This document shows, one piece after another, positions 55,349 through 62,985 of a stretch of DNA of 64,000 nt. The stretch comes from Rhizobium sp. (GTDB lineage: Bacteria; Pseudomonadota; Alphaproteobacteria; Rhizobiales; Rhizobiaceae). Every line of letters begins with the position of its first letter. Positions within the stretch are counted from its first letter, which is position 1. Position numbers and translations under genes: made by a program. The notes beneath the pieces were generated by a model. That model ran no database searches and was not told the DNA's origin. It was given only the letters and a program-made list of their open reading frames with translations. The stretch spans positions 62,001-126,000 of the forward strand of contig JAPZUE010000051.1 in assembly GCA_027533385.1 (NCBI GenBank), given 5' to 3'.

Positions 55349-55359
55349 GACGTTGCTCC

Positions 55360-56439
55360 TCACGCGGCCAGTTCGGCCGGCGCGCCAAGCGCCCTGCCGT
55401 CGGCGCCGAACGCCATCAGGTGACGGGTATCGATGAAGACGTCGATCTCACGGTCCGGATCGATGTCGTGGATGCCATGCGCCAGGCAGACCCAGCGGGC
55501 ATCACCATATTCGACGTGAATGAAACTCTCGGAGCCTGCGATTTCCGAAACCAGCGTGCGCGAGCGCATCGGGAGAGCCGAGGGCAGTGCCGCGAGCGAC
55601 AGATGATGCGGATGGAAGCCGACCGTGACAGGGCCGTCTGCGATCGTCGCGAGATGAGCGGGAACGCTCAAGACCGGCTGGCCGTTCAGCTCGAAATGCG
55701 CCCCCCGCTTTATAAGCGCAATCGTGTTGAGCGGCGGATCGGCGAAGGTCCGGGCAGTCAGAATATCGAGGGGGCGGCGATAGACATTGATCGTCTCGCC
55801 GAACTGCGTGATCCGGCCTTCGGAGAGCGTTGCCGTGTATCCGCCCAACAGCAGAGCTTCCGATGGCTCTGTCGTCGCATAGACGAAGATTGCGCCGGAC
55901 TCGGCAAAGATCTTCGGCAGTTCCTCACGCAGTTCTTCGCGCAGCTTGTAGTCGAGGTTGGCGAGCGGCTCGTCGAGGAGCACCAGCGTCGCCTTCTTGA
56001 CGATGGCGCGGGCGAGCGCCGTGCGCTGCTGCTGGCCGCCGGAGAGATTGAGCGGGGTTCGCTCGAGATAGGGCGTGAGCCGCAGGAGATCGGCGGCCTT
56101 GCGCACTTCGCGATCGATGGTGGCTGCGTCCTTGCCGGCGACACGCATGGGCGAGGCGATGTTTTCGTAGACCGTGAGGGCCGGGTAGTTGATGAACTGC
56201 TGGTAGACCATCGCGACATTGCGCTTCTGGACCGGCATGCCCGTGACATCCTGGCCATCGAAATGGATCGTGCCAGACGTCGGCTTGTCCAGGCCCGCCA
56301 TGAGGCGCATCAGGGATGTCTTGCCCGAAAGGGTGGGCCCGAGCAGGACGTTGAGCGTACCCCGCTGCAACGTCAGGTCGGTCGGGTGAATGTGAAATTC
56401 ACCTCCCGCCTTCTTCGAGACTTTACGCAGTTCCAACAT
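55360..56439 (-). CDS. glpS: Glycerol ABC transporter ATP-binding protein GlpS (switch His replaced)
   Basis: Second ATPase of the glycerol importer (359 residues). Walker A GPTLSGKTS (about residue 35), canonical signature LNLSGGQQQRTALARA and Walker B LVLLDEPLANLD are present, but the H-loop reads YATTEPSEAL, so the usual His is Thr. A MalK-type C-terminal domain follows. ATG 56439 (MLELRKVSKKAGG) is chosen with GAGG upstream; 56475 would add 12 residues. It lies 48 bases after glpD. Confidence 0.92.
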   Translation of the reverse strand: MLELRKVSKKAGGEFHIHPTDLTLQRGTLNVLLGPTLSGKTSLMRLMAGLDKPTSGTIHFDGQDVTGMPVQKRNVAMVYQQFINYPALTVYENIASPMRVAGKDAATIDREVRKAADLLRLTPYLERTPLNLSGGQQQRTALARAIVKKATLVLLDEPLANLDYKLREELREELPKIFAESGAIFVYATTEPSEALLLGGYTATLSEGRITQFGETINVYRRPLDILTARTFADPPLNTIALIKRGAHFELNGQPVLSVPAHLATIADGPVTVGFHPHHLSLAALPSALPMRSRTLVSEIAGSESFIHVEYGDARWVCLAHGIHDIDPDREIDVFIDTRHLMAFGADGRALGAPAELAA

Positions 56440-56487
56440 ATGTCCTCGGGCCTCCTCCAAACCGTCGGTCTTCATCGAGATGGGCGA

Positions 56488-57999
56488 TCAGGCCGCCGCC
56501 AGCATCCCCAGATAGGCATCCAGCCCCTTCGCCTCCTCCGGCGTCAGGAACAGTCCTTGTTTCGTTCGGCGCCACAGCACGTCTTCCGCCGTCACCGCCC
56601 ATTCCTGCTCGACGAGCCAGCGGACTTCCGCTTCATAAAGCGTGCCACCGAAATGGCGACCGAGATCGGCCGCGCTTTTCGCCCGCCCAAGGATCGCCTT
56701 CGAATCGGTGCCGTAGCAGCGGATCAGTCGCTCGGCATGGATACGATCCAGGAAGGGATAGGCTTTCATGAGATCGGCGACCGTCGGCTCGAAGGCCGTC
56801 GCGGCGAAATCACCACCCGGCAGGCGGCTTCCTGCGGTCCAGGGCGTGCCCTTCTCGCCGATCGCTTCACCGATCTTCTCGAGCGCATGTTCGGCAAGGC
56901 GCCGATAGGTCGTGAGCTTTCCGCCGAAGACGTTCAAAAGTGGCGCATCGCCTGCGGTTCCCTCGACCTTAAGGACGTAGTCGCGCGTCGCTTCCTGGGC
57001 CTTGGACGCGCCATCATCGAAGAGCGGGCGAACAGCCGAATAGCTCCAGACGATGTCGTCAGGACGCACCGGTTCCTGGAAGTATTCGCTTGCGGCATCA
57101 CAGAGATAGCTCACCTCTTCGGGGCTGATGCGAACGTCCTTCGGGTCTTCGGTGTAGTCGCGATCCGTCGTGCCGATGAGGGTGAATTCGCCCTCGTAGG
57201 GAATGGCGAAGATGATGCGGTTGTCCGGGTTCTGGAAGAAATAGGCGCGCGGATCGGTGAACTTCTTGCGCACGATAATGTGGCTGCCCTGTACGAGGCG
57301 GACATTATGCACGTTGTTGCGCCCGAAGGCCCCGGCCAGCACCTGATCGACCCAGGGGCCGGCGGCATTGACGAGCATGCGAGCCCTATGGGTCACGGTC
57401 GAGCCGTCGCGCTGCGATTTCGTCGTCACGACCCAGTGGCCGTCTTCACGATGGGCCGAGACGACGCGGTTGCGGCTCAGGATCGTCGCGCCGCGGATCT
57501 GTGCATCGCGGGCGTTCAGAACCACCATACGGGCATCATCGACCCAGCCGTCGGAGTATTCAAAAGCCTTGGAGAAGACCGGCTTCAAGGGCTTGCCGGC
57601 AGGATCTCGGCGCAGATCAAGCGTCTTCGTCGCCGGCAGCAGTTTGCGACCGCCGAGGTTGTCGTAGAGGAAGAGGCCGAGGCGGATGAGCCAGGCCGGG
57701 CGGATGCCACCCTTCTGGAAGGGAAGGACGAAACGCAGCGGCCAGATGACATGCGGCGCCATGGCCCAGAGCACTTCGCGCTCCATCAGTGCTTCCCTGA
57801 CCAGACGGAATTCGTAATGTTCGAGATAGCGCAGGCCGCCATGGATCAGCTTGGTGGCGCCGGAAGACGTGCCGGAGGCGAAGTCGTTCATTTCAGCCAG
57901 GGCAACGGAGTAGCCACGGCCGGCCGCGTCGCGCGCGATCCCGCATCCGTTTATACCGCCGCCGATCACAAAGAGATCGTAGATTGGCTGCCCCGACAT
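56488..57999 (-). CDS. glpD: Glycerol-3-phosphate dehydrogenase (aerobic, FAD)
   Basis: Membrane-associated flavoenzyme oxidising glycerol 3-phosphate to dihydroxyacetone phosphate. The 503-residue protein begins MSGQPIYDLFVIGGGINGCG with the FAD motif GGGINGCGIARDAAGRG, then SGTSSGATKLIHGGLRYLE and FGGKLTTYRRLAEHA. ATG 57997-57999 has GGAGGAACG upstream. It is the first structural gene after glpR, with a promoter and repeated operator boxes in the 91-base gap. Confidence 0.97.
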   Translation of the reverse strand: MSGQPIYDLFVIGGGINGCGIARDAAGRGYSVALAEMNDFASGTSSGATKLIHGGLRYLEHYEFRLVREALMEREVLWAMAPHVIWPLRFVLPFQKGGIRPAWLIRLGLFLYDNLGGRKLLPATKTLDLRRDPAGKPLKPVFSKAFEYSDGWVDDARMVVLNARDAQIRGATILSRNRVVSAHREDGHWVVTTKSQRDGSTVTHRARMLVNAAGPWVDQVLAGAFGRNNVHNVRLVQGSHIIVRKKFTDPRAYFFQNPDNRIIFAIPYEGEFTLIGTTDRDYTEDPKDVRISPEEVSYLCDAASEYFQEPVRPDDIVWSYSAVRPLFDDGASKAQEATRDYVLKVEGTAGDAPLLNVFGGKLTTYRRLAEHALEKIGEAIGEKGTPWTAGSRLPGGDFAATAFEPTVADLMKAYPFLDRIHAERLIRCYGTDSKAILGRAKSAADLGRHFGGTLYEAEVRWLVEQEWAVTAEDVLWRRTKQGLFLTPEEAKGLDAYLGMLAAA

Positions 58000-58054
58000 C
58001 GTTCCTCCGCATGTTCGCACCTGCAGCATTTGCTGCTATTGCGAAAGTGTGAAT

Positions 58055-58089
58055 ATATTTTTCGAAATTTAAACGAATGTCAAACGAAA
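58055..58089 (-). promoter_or_regulatory. glpD promoter with GlpR-type operator repeats
   Basis: On the minus strand TTGACA (58078-58083), 17 bases, AAATAT (58055-58060). AAACGAAA (58082-58089) and AAACGAAT (58071-58078) are direct repeats exactly 11 bases (one helical turn) apart and overlap the -35 element, as expected for repressor sites. The same core occurs upstream of glpR. Confidence 0.6.
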
Positions 58090-58090
58090 G

Positions 58091-58879
58091 TTATTCCGCA
58101 ACTGCGTCGGGGGTTTCAGGCGCTGTTTCAATGATGCGCACATCGCGTTCGGCGCAGATCTGGCGCACGCTGACCGAGGGACAGTGATCGGTGATAAAGG
58201 TCTGAACCTGCGAGATATGGCCGATGCGGACGGGTGCGGTTCGCTCGAATTTCGAGGCATCAGAGACAAGGATGACATGACGCGCATTGGCGATGATGGC
58301 CTGGGCCACTTTCACTTCGCGAAAATCGAAATCGAGAAGTGCCCCATCCTGATCAATCGCCGAGACGCCGATGACGGCGAAATCCACCTTGAACTGGCGA
58401 ATGAAATCGACCGCGGCCTCACCTACGATACCACCGTCCGAGCCGCGCACCACGCCGCCGGCAATGACCACCTCGATCGAGGGAAAGATACGCAAACGAT
58501 TGGCAACATTGATGTTATTAGTAATGACCATCAATTCCTTGTGGTCGATCAACGCGTCGCCGACGGCTTCCGTCGTGGTGCCGATATTGATGAAAAGCGA
58601 GGAATTGTCCGGGATCAGGCTGGCTGCGGCACGACCGATCGCCTGTTTCTCGGTGGCCGCCATGGAGCGGCGCGCTTCGTATTTGACGTTTTCATTTCCG
58701 CTCGGATAGACCGCGCCACCGTGGATGCGATTGAGGGCGCGGGAATCGCACAGGTCGTTCAAATCCTTGCGTATTGTCTGCGGCGTGACCGCAAAGCGCG
58801 CCGCGAGCTCATCCACCAGGACACGGCCATGCTCCTTGGCCAGAGCCATGATCTCCGCCTGCCTTGCCGAGAAAATCAT
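58091..58879 (-). CDS. glpR: DeoR family glycerol regulon repressor
   Basis: DeoR-type repressor, presumably released by glycerol 3-phosphate. The 262-residue protein has the N-terminal helix-turn-helix (RVLVDELAARFAVTPQTIRK DLNDL, about residues 20-44, then RIHGGAV) and the sugar-phosphate-sensing domain (INIGTTTEAVGDAL, VIAGGVVRGSDGGIVG, VIGVSAIDQDGALLDFD, VSDASKF). ATG 58877-58879 follows GGGGAGGAG. It precedes glpD in the same direction. The match to GlpR rests on position plus operator repeats. Confidence 0.93.
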   Translation of the reverse strand: MIFSARQAEIMALAKEHGRVLVDELAARFAVTPQTIRKDLNDLCDSRALNRIHGGAVYPSGNENVKYEARRSMAATEKQAIGRAAASLIPDNSSLFINIGTTTEAVGDALIDHKELMVITNNINVANRLRIFPSIEVVIAGGVVRGSDGGIVGEAAVDFIRQFKVDFAVIGVSAIDQDGALLDFDFREVKVAQAIIANARHVILVSDASKFERTAPVRIGHISQVQTFITDHCPSVSVRQICAERDVRIIETAPETPDAVAE

Positions 58880-58896
58880 ATCGGCTCCTCCCCTTT

Positions 58897-58938
58897 TTTC
58901 GTTTTTCTTCAATCTAGGCAAAAACGAAAGAGGAGCAA
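58897..58938 (-). promoter_or_regulatory. glpR promoter and inverted-repeat operator
   Basis: TTTCGTTTTT (58897-58906) and AAAAACGAAA (58920-58929) form a perfect inverted repeat with 13 bases between. A possible promoter on the minus strand, TTGCTC (58933-58938), 16 bases, TAGATT (58911-58916), lies inside it. This suggests autoregulation by GlpR. Confidence 0.5.
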
Positions 58939-58952
58939 TAGAGGAATGAGAA

Positions 58953-59960
58953 TTACCGGCGGCGCAGGAGGAGAATGAATGCGACGCCGCCGACCAGTCC
59001 GGTGACCACGCCGATCGGAACGTCTTCCGGTGCCATGATGGTGCGGGAGACGATGTCGGCGAGGATCAGCACGATGGCCCCGAGGAATGCCGACCAGGGA
59101 ATGACCCTGACATTGTCACTCCCCACGATCAGGCGGACAAAATGCGGCACGAGCAGCCCAACAAATCCGATGGCACCGGAGAAGGCGACCATGACGCCCG
59201 TGAGGAGGGCCGTCACAAGGAAGAGTTCGGCGCGAAATCTGGGCACGACGACGCCGAGCGTGGCGGCCGTTTCGTCACCCATGGCCAAAGCGTTGATCTC
59301 CCGCGCCCGTAGCATCACGAAAGCGAGACCCAGGGCGAGCGTCACGGCCGGGTACAGGATCTGATCCCATTGCGCGAGGCCCAGACCTCCCAGCATCCAG
59401 AAAACGACCGTGTGGGTGGCGCGCGGATCGGCGAAGAAGATGGCAAGATTGGCGAGCGCGGTTGCCACGAATGCAATCGCGACCCCGGAAAGCACCAGCC
59501 GATCTGCGGCGGCGCCCGAGAAGCGGGTGACCATGAGGACGGCACCGGTTGCGAGCAGGGCACCGCCAAAGGCGAACAGCGGCACCGTCAGGAGGCCGAA
59601 GACGAGGCCCGTGTGAAGCAGCGCGATCACGGCCCCAAGCGCACCGCCGGAGGACACGCCGAGCAGATGCGGGTCAGCCAGAGGATTGCGGGTCACGGCC
59701 TGCAGCACCGTACCAACGACGGCCAATCCTGCGCCGACCAGCGCCGCCAGCAGGACACGCGGAAAGCGGACATCCCAAACGATGCTTTCGCGTCCCGGCG
59801 ACCAGGTCGGCTCGAAGGTGCCCGGTACGAGCTTGTTGACGATGATCGCCCAGACGGTTTCGACCGGGATGGCGGCCGAGCCCAAGGACACGCCTGCGGT
59901 TACGCACAGGACGAGCAGCACCAGAGCCAGACCCGTCCAGAGAAACAATCGACCCTGCAT
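58953..59960 (-). CDS. FecCD/BtuC-type ABC transporter permease
   Basis: Inner-membrane permease for cobalamin, haem or siderophore uptake. The 335-residue protein has about ten hydrophobic segments with the family motifs RFPRVLLAALVGAGLAVVGTVLQAVTRNPLADPHLLGVSSGG (in parts, about residues 65-105), SGAIGFVGLLVPHFVRLIVG and PIGVVTGLVGGVAFILLL. It is the last gene of a four-gene operon led by a cobalamin riboswitch, so B12 or cobinamide uptake is the best guess. Confidence 0.9.
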   Translation of the reverse strand: MQGRLFLWTGLALVLLVLCVTAGVSLGSAAIPVETVWAIIVNKLVPGTFEPTWSPGRESIVWDVRFPRVLLAALVGAGLAVVGTVLQAVTRNPLADPHLLGVSSGGALGAVIALLHTGLVFGLLTVPLFAFGGALLATGAVLMVTRFSGAAADRLVLSGVAIAFVATALANLAIFFADPRATHTVVFWMLGGLGLAQWDQILYPAVTLALGLAFVMLRAREINALAMGDETAATLGVVVPRFRAELFLVTALLTGVMVAFSGAIGFVGLLVPHFVRLIVGSDNVRVIPWSAFLGAIVLILADIVSRTIMAPEDVPIGVVTGLVGGVAFILLLRRR

Positions 59961-60020
59961 TACTGCTGCCTTGCCTATTCCTTGCCGGGCGGGGCCGCGT
60001 CCACGGCCCCGCCAGAAGTG

Positions 60021-60983
60021 TCACATATTGCGAGGATGGAAGGCCTTCGCGAGGCGATCGATGGCCTGGACATTGCGCGGACCGGGCGTGGCCTCGACAT
60101 ATTCCAGGACCACGAAGCGATCCTGCTTGACTGCGTCGAGGTTCTTGAAGGCCGGGTTTTCTTTCATGAAGGCGATCTTCTGCTCGGCGGTCACCTCGCC
60201 GTAGTTGACGATCACGACGACTTCCGGATTGCGCTCGATGACCGGCTCCCAGGAGACTTCGGTCCAGCTCTTTTCCACGTCTTCCATGATGTTGACGCCG
60301 CCAGCGGCCTCGATCATCGCCGTCGGGATGCCAAAGCGGCCCGAGGTGAAGGGTTTTTCGGTACCGGAATCATAGACGAAGACGCGCACGGGCTTTTCGA
60401 CGGCGCCGATCCGTGTGGTGATGTCGGCAAGCTGCTTGCGGTAGCCAGCCACCAGCGCCTCGGCACGATCCTCGACGCCGAAGATCTTGCCGAGATTCAG
60501 GAGATCGACAAACATGTCGTCCATCGTCGGCTTGTTCTTGGCCATGATGTGGATGCAGGATTCGGTCAGCTCATAGACCTTGATGCCGAAGGAGGCGAGC
60601 GTCTCGGGCGTCACCTCGCCGCCGACCTTCATGCCGTAGTTCCAGCCGGCGAAGAAGAAATCGGCGTCGGCGTTCAGCAGGACTTCCTTACTCGGATATT
60701 TGGGCGAAAGCTCCGGCAGTTCCCGAACACCTTCCCGCAAGCTCTCGTCCAGGGTCTTCCAGCCGGAAACACCGGTATAGCCAACCATTCGGTCCTGAAG
60801 CTTCAGCGCCAGCATCATCTCGGTCAGATTGACGTCGTTAGAAATTGCACGCGCCGGTGCGGCGTCAAAGGTGACATCGCGGTTGCAGCTTTTCACGGTG
60901 ACGGGGAAGGCGGCTGCGGACGTTGCGGCAACCAGTCCTGCAACGAGAGCGATAGAGGAAGCGACGAGAGAAATCTTGAACAC
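60021..60983 (-). CDS. Periplasmic binding protein of the cobalamin-regulated ABC transporter
   Basis: BtuF/FecB-type substrate-binding protein, 320 residues, with a signal peptide (MFKISLVASSIALVAGLVAA ... SAAAF). The mature domain has ARAISNDVNLTEMMLALKLQD, GVSGWKTLDESLREG, ADFFFAGWNYGMKVGGE and VVVIVNYGEVTAEQK. The ligand is not certain; the riboswitch upstream argues for a corrinoid rather than an iron siderophore. A 60-base gap separates it from the permease. Confidence 0.87.
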   Translation of the reverse strand: MFKISLVASSIALVAGLVAATSAAAFPVTVKSCNRDVTFDAAPARAISNDVNLTEMMLALKLQDRMVGYTGVSGWKTLDESLREGVRELPELSPKYPSKEVLLNADADFFFAGWNYGMKVGGEVTPETLASFGIKVYELTESCIHIMAKNKPTMDDMFVDLLNLGKIFGVEDRAEALVAGYRKQLADITTRIGAVEKPVRVFVYDSGTEKPFTSGRFGIPTAMIEAAGGVNIMEDVEKSWTEVSWEPVIERNPEVVVIVNYGEVTAEQKIAFMKENPAFKNLDAVKQDRFVVLEYVEATPGPRNVQAIDRLAKAFHPRNM

Positions 60984-61001
60984 GGTTTATGCCTTTCAGT
61001 T

Positions 61002-61802
61002 TTAGCTGAGCGTTCTGGAAAAGGTGAAATGGCCGGCATGGCTGGATGAGCTCGAGACCGAGTACATGCGGGCACTGACGCCGAAGGTCTGCGATACGGC
61101 ATCCTCGGTGAGGATTGCCTCCGGACTGCCGAATGCCGTCATCCGGCCGTCATGCATGATGGCGACATGCGAGGCAAAAGAGGCGGCAAGATTGATATCG
61201 TGCAGCGTGGTGATGATGGTCAGCTGGAGCCCCGCCAAGAGGTCGAGGATCTCCAGCTGGTGGCGAATATCGAGATGGTTCGTCGGCTCATCGAGGATGA
61301 TGATCTGCGGGTCCTGCGCCAGGGCCCTGGCGACGAGCACGCGCTGCTTTTCCCCGCCCGACAGGGTGGAGAACTGGCGATGGGCAAGCCCCACGACATC
61401 GAGATGTTCGAGCGCATGGATTACGGCCTCATGATCCCGTTCCGCCCAGCCGGTGAGACCCTGGCGCCACGGCACCCGCCCCATCATCACGACGTCTCGG
61501 GCGGTGAAGGGGAAATCAGCGGGCATTTCCTGCAGGACAACGCCAATCTTGCGGGCGAGCTGGCGGGGCGAGAGGCCGCGAAGATCCGCCCCGTCGATTT
61601 CCACTTTTCCCGCAAGGGGGGTTACGCCGCGATAGAGGCAGCGAAGCAGAGAGGTTTTGCCCGCACCGTTTGGTCCGACAATCGCGAGCCGGTCGCCGGC
61701 GGCGATGCTGAAGCTTACATCGCGAACGAGATAGTGGCCGAGCTTCGGTCCCCAGGCGAGACCGGATACGGTAACGGAGCAGCCGAGCGTATCGCAACTC
61801 AT
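61002..61802 (-). CDS. ABC transporter ATP-binding protein (BtuD/FecE-type)
   Basis: ATPase for the cobalamin-regulated importer. The 266-residue protein has Walker A VGPNGAGKTSLLRCL (about residues 43-57), signature FSTLSGGEKQRVLVARAL, Walker B IIILDEPTNHLD and the switch His in TTLHDINLAAS. Its ATG overlaps the DUF1636 stop by 4 bases (ATGA). Eighteen bases lead to the binding-protein gene. Confidence 0.92.
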   Translation of the reverse strand: MSCDTLGCSVTVSGLAWGPKLGHYLVRDVSFSIAAGDRLAIVGPNGAGKTSLLRCLYRGVTPLAGKVEIDGADLRGLSPRQLARKIGVVLQEMPADFPFTARDVVMMGRVPWRQGLTGWAERDHEAVIHALEHLDVVGLAHRQFSTLSGGEKQRVLVARALAQDPQIIILDEPTNHLDIRHQLEILDLLAGLQLTIITTLHDINLAASFASHVAIMHDGRMTAFGSPEAILTEDAVSQTFGVSARMYSVSSSSSHAGHFTFSRTLS

Positions 61803-62206
61803 TGGACGGCCTCCGGGCTCATTTCCGACACAAGGATCGCAGCCGGGATGCGGGCAAGGGTCTTGCCACGCAGGCCTGCAGGTCGCTCGGCCTCACGCGT
61901 CATGCCATCCGGCATGCGCAGATAGAGGTCCGCGAAATCGACCAGGGCCTCAAGGTCGGTGTCGGGCTGAACATCGCCAAAGAGATAGGTGACCTTGCCA
62001 GACGCCTGAAAGGCAATCGTGCAGGGGCGATCACAGCCGGCCATGCAGACGGTTCCCGCGACCATGAAATCGGAGCCGGTATCGGCTCCCAGCCGATGAA
62101 GGCTATCCGTAAGACGATGCAGCAGATCAAGGCCTGGCCGGCATGTTTCGCCACGCCGCCGGCAGTCGGTGCATACCGTTACATGATGTCGTTTTGATTC
62201 TGCCAC
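61799..62206 (-). CDS. DUF1636 cysteine-rich metal-binding-like protein
   Basis: Member of DUF1636, small cytoplasmic proteins resembling thioredoxin-like ferredoxins and often linked to cobalamin or cobalt genes; function unknown. The 135-residue product begins VAESKRHHVTVCTDCRRRGE and has two Cys groups, CTDCRRRGETC and CMAGCDRPC, fit for a metal or Fe-S site. I start it at GTG 62204-62206 because GGAGGG lies 5 bases upstream. First gene behind the riboswitch. Confidence 0.82.
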   Translation of the reverse strand: MAESKRHHVTVCTDCRRRGETCRPGLDLLHRLTDSLHRLGADTGSDFMVAGTVCMAGCDRPCTIAFQASGKVTYLFGDVQPDTDLEALVDFADLYLRMPDGMTREAERPAGLRGKTLARIPAAILVSEMSPEAVQ

Positions 62207-62328
62207 CCAAGCCCTCCGCAGGAGATCTCCGGAGGCAAAATGACAATATGTTGCACGCGCAAAGACGCGCGGCCGCAAAGCCAGTTCGTATCCATCGGCA
62301 CACCCCGTCCGCTACGTTTTTTCCCACT

Positions 62329-62529
62329 TGACGGCAGGTCTCCTGGCTTACGGATATCTGCTGCATCCACCTTCCCACGACAAAGCGCAGTGGCCCGGCG
62401 CTGACGCGCCGAAAGGATGACAGCAATCCGCCTACAGTTGCGGGGGCAGCCACGGTCTTGGTCCCTGTTGGGTCGTCCGCACCGTGTTCCCTATTAATCC
62501 CCTCGGAGTCATCCGCTGGGGAACCGTCA
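62329..62529 (-). ncRNA. Cobalamin riboswitch
   Basis: Read on the minus strand, the element has all hallmark blocks in order: AGGGAACACGGTG, then TGCCCCCGCAACTGTAGGCG (the B12 box region), GCCACTG, GGGAAGG and AAGCCAGGAGACCTGCC. It precedes the DUF1636-ABC operon by about 120 bases and should shut it down when adenosylcobalamin is plentiful. Ends are estimated from the conserved blocks. Confidence 0.96.
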
Positions 62530-62536
62530 TCTGTTT

Positions 62537-62565
62537 GATTAAGGCCAGCGAGCCCCGTCAGTCAA
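62537..62565 (-). promoter_or_regulatory. Promoter of the riboswitch operon
   Basis: On the minus strand TTGACT (62560-62565), 17 bases, TTAATC (62537-62542). The predicted start near 62530 is exactly where the riboswitch begins. Confidence 0.7.
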
Positions 62566-62581
62566 GTCTTGTCGTTTTGTT

Positions 62582-62598
62582 ATGTAATATCGTTACAT
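62582..62598. promoter_or_regulatory. Palindrome ATGTAA-N5-TTACAT (possible operator)
   Basis: A 17-base palindrome, ATGTAATATCGTTACAT, lies 17 bases upstream of the -35 element of the riboswitch promoter and about 390 bases before the SorC gene. Its regulator is unknown. Confidence 0.4.
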
Positions 62599-62602
62599 TT
62601 GT

Positions 62603-62985
62603 CTAGTGTGATTTTGTCCCGTCCTTGGGGAGAGTACCGTCACGGTTTCACTTCAACACCGCGACAATGGCAATGTGTCAGACCTCGCGGGCTCGATCAG
62701 CGCTTGCTGTACTCGTCCATGGTCTACGTCCAGGGATCGGGCGAAATCCTTCGCCCATGGATCTCGGCTGCGGCTAGCCTGGCGACATCTACTGAGCCAA
62801 GCGTTTCCCTCTCCGCAGCGACCATTGAGATCCGGCGTATCATCATCATGACCCTGAGGTTGAAGTGCCTCAAAGGCTCAACCGGTCAACCGTCCGGACG
62901 TTCCCGCGGACCTTTGGACGCAGAGGCCGGATTTGACACGGATCGGCAAAATTGGCAGCAGTGTCTTGGACTGGGAGGAGACTGC
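62603..62985. other. Leader region of the SorC gene, no supported gene
   Basis: About 380 bases between the palindrome and the SorC start. An open frame continues upstream of the SorC ATG but lacks a ribosome site and conserved features. TTGACA at 62933-62938 has no acceptable -10 partner. I see nothing else of note. Confidence 0.4.

Noticed and set aside
55420..58134. A 904-codon open frame on the plus strand
   Set aside because: It runs antisense to glpS and glpD, is Arg/Gly/His-rich as mirror frames of GC-rich genes are, and has no recognisable domain. glpS and glpD carry full family motifs.
58880..58900. CTCCTCCCC as another anti-Shine-Dalgarno loop
   Set aside because: It is the ribosome site of glpR read on the opposite strand, not a loop in an RNA.
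59370..61049. A 559-codon open frame on the plus strand opposite the cobalamin ABC genes
   Set aside because: Spans several real genes and their gaps and lacks any motif.
62933..62962. TTGACA as the SorC promoter
   Set aside because: No acceptable -10 element at 15-19 bases.
62569..62985. N-terminal extension of the SorC regulator by 139 residues
   Set aside because: No family member has such an extension, the translated sequence shows no domain, and GGGAGGAG directly before ATG 62986 fixes the start.
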